Source: Strigamia acuminata
Taxonomy: Eukaryota > Arthropoda > Chilopoda > Geophilomorpha > Linotaeniidae
Assembly: GCA_949358305.1 (NCBI GenBank)
Contig: OX442318.1
Coordinates: forward strand, 3,954,501 to 4,018,500
Reading direction: 5' to 3'
DNA: 64,000 bases
Positions within the stretch are counted from its first letter, which is position 1; every line of letters begins with the position of its first letter. This document shows, piece by piece, positions 21,666 to 31,360 of this stretch. The notes below the pieces were generated by a model. It had not been told where the DNA came from. It did no database searches and was given only the letters and a program-made list of their open reading frames with translations. The position numbers and the translations under genes were made by a program.

Positions 21666-24600
21666 ATGGACGCCCTCGATCGATTGCGTGCACAACAAAC
21701 CACGTCCAGGGAAGGAGTCAAGCGATTATGTAACTCGGTACTCGTCGAATTAGCCAACGTTGCACCAGAAATCCTCGCGTTGAAACGATTGAAAAACCAG
21801 TTGTTGGCAAAGGGCGAACAATTGACAGCGCTCGACGATAAGATATCGCCGATGATTGTTATGCGTGTGGGTTTGGAGAAAGAAGAAAGCGACAACGAAG
21901 ATTTCCGTGAATTGATAATCGACTCCTTGACCGATATAGACAGCAAACTGGACGAGTTGTTGCGACCAGCTGCACCAATCGTGAACCCGGTCGATCCGAG
22001 TAACCACAGCACCGCAAACAGCTCCGGCGACGTGACGATTAAACTGCCGAAGCTCGTAATGCGGAATTTTAGCGGGAATCCAGTTGAATGGTCGAAGTTT
22101 TGGTCAAATTTTGAGCTGAGCGTTCACAACAATAATTCACTTTCCACAAAAGCCAAGTTTGTGTATTTGAATTCAGTGCTCGAAGGCACTGCAGCGACTG
22201 TTGTACACGGACTCAAAATCAGCGACGAAAACTACGAAGCGGCGGTAACTTTGCTCCAGAACAGATTTGGAAAGAAAGAAGTTATCGTCAATGCCCATAT
22301 CCAGACGCTAATGAAGCTAGAACCAGTAAAACGAGTTAGCGACCTCGTTAAGTTGCGGAAGCTCCACGACACATGCGAATTACATGTCCAATGCCTCAAG
22401 AACGAAGAAATCGATATAAGTACGTTCGGGATAGTCCTGTGTCCGTTATTGCGAGCTGCCGTACCAGAAGTTATTGCGTTAGATTTCTCGCGCAAAAACC
22501 CAGACAACACTCATGATATGAAGTTGTTTATGGATTTCCTCAGAACTGAGCTGGAGTTACGAGAACAACACACCAGCACGTCAATGAGTGATCCAGTAGA
22601 GAAACCAGCATCCAAGCCGTTTATCGATTACAAGAAATCGACTCAAAACGAAAAGCTAACCTCATCAAGCGCGTTGACGACCAACGTCGCTTCATCCAGC
22701 TGCATCTTCTGCGACGATACGAGTCACAAAATGGGAGAATGCCCGTTGACTGTGGCTGATCGACTGAAGAAGTGTATGAAAGATCGCAGATGTTTTCGTT
22801 GCCTGGGTACCAAGCACATGGCGCGCAATTGTTCACAAAAAGTAAAGTGTGTCAATTGTGAACGGTTCCACCACATATTGTTGTGTGAAGAGCCGAGCAA
22901 TAAGCCAGAAGTTACCCTCACATCGACTGTAACAGCCGCAACGATCACAGCAGACAACACAGACTTGTTTTTACCAGTGTTGATGACGAATGTAGAATCG
23001 GATTGTAAAACTAAGCAAGTGCAATGCCTTTTTGACGGTGGGAGTCACCGCTCATTCATCAGCCAGAAGCTAGTAAAAGAACTAGATGCCCAAGTCGTGG
23101 GTGAACAGAATATGCAAATCTCATGCTTTGGCGATTCCATAGCTGAGACAGTGCGTCGTCGTCGAGTGAGGGTTACTTTACGAAATGTTAGCGATTCTAA
23201 CAAGTTCTTCGATATAGAACTGATCGAAGTACCACAGATAACCAGCTCGGTTGCGAAACAGTCCGGTCAGAACGTGCGCGAGATGTTGAAAAGGCACAAG
23301 ATTGTGCTGAATATCGACCAGATGTCGAACCAACAAAGTGAAGTCTCCGTTTTGATTGGTGCAGATCAGTTTTGGCGAATTGTCACCGGCGAATCCAAGC
23401 GGTTGGATGACGGATTGATGTGTCTACACACGTCCCTCGGATGGACAATCCACGGAGCAATTAGAAGTCAAAACAAGTTGGACAGACAGCCAGTAATCCA
23501 GACAAACCTCGTACAGTATGAGGACAGACTCGATCATCTCTTGTGTCGGTTTTGGGAGTTAGAGGCTGTGGGCATTTCCCATGAGTCTCTTACGAATGCG
23601 CAGGACGAAGATGATCAAGCGGTAACGAAATTCAAAGAATCTATCAATTGGACGGGAGAGCGATATGAAGTCGGATTGCCCTGGTTGATGGAAAAGTCAG
23701 AATTGGATAGTAATTACCAAGTAGCACTTAAACGACTGTGGAATTTGGTCCGCAAGTTTAAGCAGGATCCAGATTTGTACCATCGATACAAGAAAGTTCT
23801 GGACGACCAGAAATTAGCTGGGATCATCGAACCGGCCCCAGAAGTACCAGATCAGAGTGGTTGCTATTACCTCCCGCACCGTCCAGTGATTCGAGAGCGT
23901 CGTAGCACCACAAAGCTGCGCATCGTTTATGACGCTTCATCACATGCGCAAAAGAGTCGGTCTTTAAACGACTGTCTGTTCACCGGGCCTAATCTCCTGC
24001 CACAGTTAATCGATGCCATCTTATTTTTCCGACAATATATTGTGGCTTTGATTGGAGATATCAAACAGGCGTTTCACCAAATTTTGTTAAAATTGGCCGA
24101 TCGAGATGCTGTGAGATTCCTGTGGATTGCAGATGGATGGGATGTAGTGGGACCGATAACATTAGAGATTCTCCGACAAACCAGAGTCTTGTTTGGAGCG
24201 TCACCAAGTCCGTATTTGTTGAATGCTACGATACAGCATCACCTCGAACGCTACGAAAAGATTTATCCTGAACTAGCCAAGATATTAAAAGAGAGATTTT
24301 ACGTAGACGATTTTTTACACAGTGTGAAAACTGTAGCAGACGCCATCGAAGCCTACAAGAAGGTGTCGACCATTATGATGGAAGCCAACATGGAGTTAGT
24401 AAAATGGTACAGCAACTCCCGAAATTTGCGAGAGCAATTTGCTTTGGACCATCTAAATGCAGAGTTTGAAAGCGAACAAAAAGTGTTGGGCCTAAAATGG
24501 AATGGCGATAGGGATGATTTGTCGTTAGAGCTTGAAGATGTGAAGATAACGTTAGAACGTGAATCTAATACAAAACGACAGGTTATCCAACTTGTGGCGC

Positions 24601-26870
24601 AAATCTTTGATCCGCTAGGATTTGCGTCGCCTTTCACAGTCTCCGGAAAACTGTTTTATCAACAGCTGTGGAAACAACGAATAGAGTGGGATAGCCACTT
24701 GTCAGTCGAATTCCTCAATCAGTGGAAAAAATGGAAAGTCCAATTACCATTATTGGAGCAGATTAGAGTGCCAAGACATTTTGGCGTAGACGCGAACTTG
24801 GACAATCAGGAGATCCATCTTTTCTGTGATGCTAGTCCACTGGCATATGGGGTGGTGGCGTACAATCGCGTGCGCTACCCAGACGGAAATTGTAAAGTTT
24901 ACTTTATTCTTTCTAAATGCAGAATAGCCCCCATTAAAACGATAACGCTGCCCAGACTCGAATTGATGGGAGCTTTGCTTTTGGCTAGAGTCGCTAAAAG
25001 GTTGAGCCAATTCTCGACCGCGAAAGTCACAGCTTGGACAGACTCAACTATCGTTTTATGTTGGCTAAGAGAGAAGAAAAAGGCAATTCCATTCGTAGCT
25101 CGAAGAGTGGAAGAGATCCAATCGCAAGGGCCATTCTCAAATTGGCGTCATTGTCCGGGAGTTCAGAATCCCTCGGACCTTCTAACTAGAGGTATAGATG
25201 CAGAGACGTTAATTCAAGCAAGAGAGTGGTGGAATGGACCCGAGTGGCTCGTGGAAAACGAGAATGCGTGGCCAACTAGTTCGTCAGATGCAGTCGATGA
25301 AGAAATCGAAACAGAAGAGTTTTCCGGAGTTACAGTTACAGTTGCGGAATTGCATTTGATGGAAGAGCCATCAAGATTTGGCAGTTGGAAACGATTAATT
25401 CGAATCACCGGGTGGATGAAAAGATTCATCAACAATAGCAGAGGGAAAATTCGCAATGGTGATCCTCTAACAGTAGACGAGCTACTGGAGGCTGAGCTTT
25501 ATTGGATTCGTGTGATTCAACAAGAGAATTATGCGACAGAATTGACAGCAGTAAATCGTCAGCAAGAGTTTAATCACGATTCCATTTTAAGAAATGTGTC
25601 ATGTTATTTGGATGAAAGTAGTTTGATACGATTAAACACGAGACTTAGATGGGCTAAGGTCAATAAGAATTTGATAAACCCATATGTTTTGTCCGCGAAC
25701 CATGCGTTGACCAGTCTTGTGGTCTGGGAAGCGCATCAGAGAGTTTTCCACGGAGGACTCGGTGAGACTTTGGCTGAAATCCGACAACGATTTTGGATGC
25801 CAAAGTTGAGAAAAACAGTAAAGAACATTTTAAGTCGATGTTTCGTGTGTAAGCGAGTACAGGGACGATTCATATAACAGACTGAGTCGTCCTTGCCCCC
25901 AGATAGAGTTACTCAGACCGAACCTTTCCAAATAGTTGGAATCGACTTCGCAGGTCCGCTGTATCAGCGCAGCGGAGAGAAATGTTACATAGCTGTATTC
26001 ACGTGCGCAGTAGTCAGAGCTGTGCATTTAGAATTAGTATCGAGTATGAATACAGAGAAATTCATTCAGGCTTTGAAGAGGTTTTTTGCGAGACGAGGTG
26101 TCCCGAGTACAATTTACTCCGACAACGCATTAACTTTTAAGCGTACAGAAAAGGAACTCAGCCTTTTATTGAAAGCAGTGAAAGGTGAAGAAATGCAAGG
26201 CTTTCTCACTGAACGAAAAATCAGATGGCGTTACATAGTCGAACGTGCGCCATGGTGGGGTGGTTTTTGGGAGCGGATGGTGAAGTCAACTAAGTCTAGT
26301 TTGAAGAAAGTTTTAGGGAAATCGTCTCTTGACTTTGAAGAGTTGACAACGATTCTCGCAGAAGTGGAATCGTGCATTAATTCACGTCCGCTCTCATATG
26401 TCTACACCGAAGATGAAGACAGTCACCCGTTGACGCCTGGGCATTTCCTAGTCGGTGGGCGGAGCTGCAATTTGCCGGATCCTGGCCAGCGAACGATCCA
26501 GCCATTGTCATCAAATTCCGTTGCTATTCTAAAGAGATGGAAGTTACGGCAGTTAAAGTTAGGACATTGGTGGTCGCAATGGCAGAGAGAGTATCTCACT
26601 GAGTTGCGAGTCCATAGGAAGAACGATAAGAGTTCTCGTGAAGTGCAGTCCGGTGATGTGGTTTTAATAGAAGAGTTAAACCAACCCCGAATGATCTGGA
26701 AGGTTGGCAGAGTCGTAGAAGTATTTCACGGGCGCGACGGGCGAGTACGAGCTTGTGAATTAAAGTTAGCAACTGGAAAGAATTTACGACGACCAGTTCA
26801 GAGGTTGTGCGTTTTGGAAGCGCACGATGTAGAAGAAGCGAGTGGCGATACCACTCCGGCCCCAGTGTAA
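21666..26870 (+). pseudogene. BEL/Pao Gag-Pol polyprotein with one in-frame stop
   Basis: The start ATG is at 21666. Domains in order: gag region related to DUF1759 (about residues 120-290); zinc-knuckle cysteines (about 350-415); a retropepsin with the D-G-G-S-H site (about 455-470); reverse transcriptase with DIKQAFHQ and YVDD (YVDD near residue 878); RNase H with FCDASPLAYG (about 1055); the integrase zinc finger (about 1355-1400). A TAA at 25875-25877 then interrupts the chain. The same frame continues through the integrase core (GIDFAGP, YSDNALTF, WERMVKS) and a DUF5641-like tail to the stop at 26868-26870, which lies inside the right LTR. Apart from this nonsense codon the frame is open over about 1730 codons. 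In this copy integrase is cut off from the rest unless the stop is read through. Confidence 0.9.
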
Positions 26871-27205
26871 AAACTGGGAGTTTTAGAAGTCTCGAGGTCG
26901 CACAGAATCGAAGGAAATGAAGGATGCGTCGTGCAGTGAAGTCGACATCGAGGAGGTGTTTTACGGTTGAGAAGCGATGACGCGGATTCGTGGAACCGGA
27001 AATACGTCGTAGTGTCATAATTTGTCATAATCCTTTTTTTTGTCCTTGTTTTGTATTTTGTGAACCCCGAATAAATCAGTGTAATTTCCAATTTACCACG
27101 TGCAGCATGTCTTGATTTTTTGGTCAATTTCAATCCAGTTCGATCGTAAGTTTTTGATGCAGTTTTGTCAAATATCAGCGTGCAGATCTCTTTTGAACTT
27201 TCAAA
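26866..27205 (+). repeat. BEL/Pao 3' LTR
   Basis: 340 bp, differing from the left LTR by one base in the GAAATGGAGG/GAAATGAAGG stretch. It is followed by the GATCT target duplication. Confidence 0.92.
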
Positions 27206-27229
27206 GATCTGGGCTAGTATAACAATTTT

Positions 27230-27440
27230 TTTAAAAATTGAAACATGCATTGATTTTGAAACGTGAATTTGCAGCTAATAGTTTCTTGTATTTTTATTGC
27301 TAATTTAATCATAACACGCGCATTTTTGAACAATTTCGGATTGTTTCCTGCCAAAAGAAGCCATCTAGCGACGAATTCTGACACTACTACGTATATCCTA
27401 AGCACAGCAACATGGCGGCCGTGATGTGTTACGAGTGAAG
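27230..27440. repeat. Dispersed repeat R3 (pair with 30735-30910)
   Basis: GAAACGTGAA, TTGCAGCTAATAGTTTCT and GCCAAAAGAAGCCATCTAGC are shared with 30750-30870, and a shorter piece recurs near 39445. It sits beside channel-gene fragments, so it may be part of the array unit. No coding frame is conserved between copies. Confidence 0.55.
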
Positions 27441-27616
27441 GACTGAAAACGATGGAACATGGAACTTCAAACGATTCACGAGATTACACCGATTTCTGAT
27501 GATTGATACGATCGACGCACGATCATCGTGTAAACTTCAGCGCCTATTCAATCAGGTATTCATTATTTATTGACTTACTTTGGTTTTAATTTGGGAAAAT
27601 AGTGTTATGGCGATGC

Positions 27617-28325
27617 GGCTCTGTACAAAACGCAGGGTACACCCAATTTGGGTACCCAAGTAACACAAAATTTATTTATTTTTTAGTAAAAAGTTTCACA
27701 TTTCTATAAAATTTGTTATTATTGGACATTATTTAACACATGTATATACTTGATAACATTGATTGTGAATCATTTTTTCCACAAATATAATTTCTTCGTT
27801 TTTTTTTTAGATAAGTCATTTCTTCTTTTTGGTTTTACAAAACCAGGAAGAGGTAAACAATCGGAAAAAAGGAATGTGCTTGTGTTTGAGAAACACAACA
27901 GTTGAATTTTAATCGATTATTACTGAGTTTTATTGCATTTAAATCGATTATTAGTGATTTCTAATGAATTTAAATCGATTTTTAACGAATTTAAATCGAT
28001 TTTTAACAAATTTAAGTTGATTTTTAACGATTGAAGCTGATTTTTAACGACTTAAGTTGATTTTGATAAGTTATAGTGAATTTAAATCGATTTTGATAAT
28101 TTTTTAAACTGATTTTGATGATTTTTTAAAATAATTTTGGTGATTTTTTAAAATGATTTTGACAATTTTATGTTTAATTTTGTTTAATTTTTAATATTTG
28201 TGTCATAATAAAAATTATATTAATTTCTGAAAATTTGTAAAAAATTTAATTAATTACTCCAGGAAATCTTGGGTACCCAAATTGGGTACCCCATTTTGGG
28301 TGTACCCAGCGTTTTGTTCAGAGCC
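27617..28325. mobile_element. Non-autonomous DNA transposon with 9-bp target duplication (Mutator-like)
   Basis: The ends GGCTCTGTACAAAACGC and GCGTTTTGTTCAGAGCC are inverted. The inverted homology continues into GGGTACACCCAA and AATTTGGGTACCC over about 50 bp. Flanks are TGGCGATGC (27608-27616) and TGGCAATGC (28326-28334), a 9-bp duplication with one mismatch, which fits Mutator-like elements. The interior (27905-28190) is made of variants of ATTTAAATCGATTTTTAACG and has no coding capacity. Confidence 0.75.
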
Positions 28326-28334
28326 TGGCAATGC

Positions 28335-29450
28335 GGTACTGCGCACTTTTGATTTCTTTGTTTCTAAAAGCTGATTGATGTATTACTTTCCGTTCTATTT
28401 TATGTATTACGCATAAAAGTGAACCAAACTTACATTTTCGTTTGTTGGTTAAGCTGCAAATGCGAGTACGAACATCTTACCAACGTCGAAACGTGACCGA
28501 TTTCATCACTACGAATCAGTCACGTCGTAAAAAACTGCACCGGAAATCCGGTATGGAGACACAGACATGTAAGGATCACCCTGTTTTTAGCGATGCTGAT
28601 TTGGGAAAAAAGTGCGCTTTAGAATCGAAGAAATACGGTACTTTCAAATATAATTGCTTCAATTTTTGAAATTAAATTATCTGCTTGGAGCAAGCAATTT
28701 TGAAAATTAAAATAGAAATTGCAGACGATTATTGACTCTTATAAATTTTTTTTTTTTTTTTAAAAGTTGAAGCCTTACCTTTAATTTTTTTGTCCTGAGG
28801 TTGTCTTGTGATGTAAATTTCAATAGCTAAATTTCCTGATTGCTTGATTTGTGTAAAATATTACAATTTGTCATTTGGGAATTTTCTTCTGATCGTTCAC
28901 ATTTGTTCTAATCATTTCGTCTCGTTTATTCGGATAAATTGAGTCACTTCTCTTGAACCAAACACAAACACACACGTTATGTTGGTTGGAGACTTTATTA
29001 ATTCTGTCAAAGCTGACCCATGGGTCTTTAAATACACATATTCACCCAATTAAATAGCTCTGATTACAGAGCCAATCAAATATTTCGAGTTTAAAAATAC
29101 CAATCAATTAAATGTAAATAAAACAAAACTTCTCAAGTTTTCACAATTTGTTTTCCTTTAACGATAAGTTGCATTTTACTAAGTCGATGGTTCTCTGCAA
29201 CTTCGTAGTTGGAAATTTTGCTGTATCTTCAACGGTTTATAAAGTTCAAAATGGATAACTTTGAAAATTACTTTACAAATTCAAATTTCAGATTATTATC
29301 GGGTAGCCCACAATTATTATTATTATTATTTGTTCCGAGTCTGTTACGCCCAGACTCGGTGAATTATTTTTATGCATTATACCACAATAGTTGATTTTTA
29401 TTTTTCAGCCGTCTAGGCTAGGTGACCCTTGACGCTGTGTTTGTTTGTGT
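28335..29450. other. No gene seen; contains a remnant of the intergenic block
   Basis: 28640-28800 resembles the duplicated block at 13790-13960 (CAAGCAATTT..., T-run, AAAGTTGAAGC). An open frame at 28442-28669 has no recognisable homologue. The rest is A+T-rich with no supported feature. Confidence 0.5.
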
Positions 29451-29452
29451 GT

Positions 29453-30373
29453 GTTGGTCTTCTTCCGCTATTAAATGTTTTACTATTGTGCGAATTCTTT
29501 TTCGGATTTGATGATTAGCCATGACACTGTAAAACATTATTATTATTAATACATATATAACGAATCGGGATATAATGAATTATCGATATAACGAATACCT
29601 AATAATGGCCGGTTTGGTTGGCTGGTCATTGAACACCATGTTAAAAAATTTCGATATAACGAATTCTCGTTATAATGAATCGAATTTTTGGGTTCCTTGC
29701 GATTCGTTATAAATAGTTTCGACTCTATACTTCGTTCCGGTATAACGTTGTCCTATTTCCGAGCCGGAATTGCGCCTAGCTTTCGACTGTGCTCTACTAA
29801 GCGGAAAAGTAGTTTCGTGTCAAAGTATCACTTTTGTGTTGGTAATCGATCACAATGTCTGGAGTCTGATAACAATTCTGGTAACAATTCTGGTGTTTTG
29901 AACTAATTTTTTGTGCCACTACACCAGTGATAAGGCTGGAATTAGGACAATGTTATATCGGAACGAAGTATACCGTAGTTGCTGAGCTAGACTTAAAGTT
30001 TTGGATTTCTGCTGACATAAATACGCTTGATACGAAGCATGGCAAATATAATGTTGCAATGACACGAAAGTTTATTAAAAATATTTAAAAAAAAATTATG
30101 GTATAAATTATAATTTTTCATTTAAGTTGTCGGTGGTGCAGTTTTCATGGAATTTGAAATAGTACGTCGTAGCTACTGCAGCAGTAAAATTATTGTTAAT
30201 TATACACTACAATAACTAAATAATAAATTCATTTTTTTTAAGCTAAACAGAAATTTTTTGTTCTTAAAGTAAAAAGTTTTATCTGAACACAATTAAGCTT
30301 ACCTCTTCTCCAACTGCTGTGGATTATCTTGTGTTAATGCTGAACTGCTCTGTCCACAATCAGTCGCCATCAT
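29453..30373 (-). pseudogene. 5' fragment of a double DEG/ENaC channel gene (copy F)
   Basis: A candidate first exon at 30303-30373 reads from two ATGs through 23 codons to a GTAAGC donor. After an intron of about 0.8 kb, the exon-1 start (29453-29526) follows an acceptor TTTTACAG and encodes MANHQIRKRIRTIVKHLIAEE. That is almost the same as the start of copy C (MANHRIRKRIRTIVKHLIAEE). The two exons join in phase (2 bases plus 1). Homology breaks near 29453, before TM1, so no channel can be made. Copy C has the same 71-bp upstream exon at 39188-39258, so this fragment and its intron are a duplication of the 5' end of C or its ancestor. Confidence 0.6.
29726..29971. mobile_element. Short inverted-repeat element (MITE), 246 bp
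   Basis: TATACTTCGTTCCGGTATAA at the left is matched by the complement of TTATATCGGAACGAAGTATA at the right. The inverted homology runs about 32 bp to GTCCTA. The ends begin with TA. The TATAACGA-type words resemble ends of pogo/Tigger-like elements. It lies in the intron of channel fragment F, and there is no coding capacity. Confidence 0.7.
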
Positions 30374-31360
30374 TGATAGTGTGTTGACCACACTATGTAG
30401 AAGAAAGTATTTGTGTGAGCAATAATGTGAGAATAAAACAGATGTTTATTGGCCATGTAGAAGTACAATTTTCTAATTATAATTATAAGTAAGTCATAAA
30501 CAGAACTTCTAAATGGACTTTTTTTAATACATGAATGTTAAAGATGTATGAAATGAAAACAACAACTGCAATTTGGGTTATTATTTGCGAACTATAAAAT
30601 GCTTTCATTTCTTTTTTATTGCCAATTACCGGTAATTTATAGTTCACTCTGAAATTAGTCGCAATCCTCCAAATTACATTTTCGTGTATTGATAAAATAT
30701 AAAACGTAACAAGTTTTTTTGGTTTTTCATTAAATGGTGAAATGACTTTGAAACGTGAACTTGCAGCTAATAGTTTCTGCTATTTTTCTTGCAAGTTTAT
30801 TGATATTACACGCGTATTATCGCATTAAGAATTTTTCCCGCCAAAAGAAGCCATCTAGCGGCGAATGCAATTACCACTATGTATATCTTGAATCCAGCAA
30901 CAGCCATTCCGAGGATTTCCACGAACCTAGACTCACTCGCAAACACTACTATGGTGATCGCCAGGTGGCGGCGCACATGCTGCAAGGTCATATGTACAGG
31001 ACTACGTCAGGTGCGACCTTGCAGCAGCTGATCACTTATTTAACGTGCTTGGTGACGCTAACATCTGTGTCCTCCTTTCAATAGCACGACAACAACTTTG
31101 CACGTAATTTTGTTAATTAAATCCACTACCAACCGGATTGAACGTGACATACTCATGTATTACTCGTACTTGCTGTGTTTGTACTTGTGCATGAATTGCT
31201 GTCTCACTAATTTAAACAAGCATTAAATTATTCGTGATTTTGTAATAATTGCGTTAAATCTTTTTAGGGACCTGTGGAAAATTTTTGAAACATTAAGTGC
31301 GCCGCGAAAAGAAAAAGGTTGGGAACCACTGGTTTAGCTGATTATGAAAATAAAGAATTG
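30374..31360. repeat. Intergenic sequence with R3 copy (30735-30910)
   Basis: 30374-30460 continues the duplication with 39260-39330 (GTGTGTTGACCACACTA). The R3 block at 30735-30910 matches 27230-27400. An open frame at 30755-31084 lies on R3 and is not conserved, so I do not call it a gene. Confidence 0.5.

Larger units (their letters stand above)
21183..27205 (+). mobile_element. BEL/Pao LTR retrotransposon, nearly complete
   Basis: It has two 340-bp LTRs and a 5-bp target duplication GATCT (21178-21182 and 27206-27210). A tRNA-Phe primer site directly follows the left LTR, and a single long Gag-Pol frame is interrupted by one stop codon. The LTRs differ at only one base that I can see, so the insertion is young. 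Confidence 0.93.

Noticed and set aside
28442-28669. 75-codon frame MLVKLQMRVRTSYQRR...
   Set aside because: No recognisable family and no splice or duplication support. It could be chance.
30755-31084. 109-codon plus-strand frame
   Set aside because: It overlies repeat R3. The other R3 copy at 27230 does not keep the frame.
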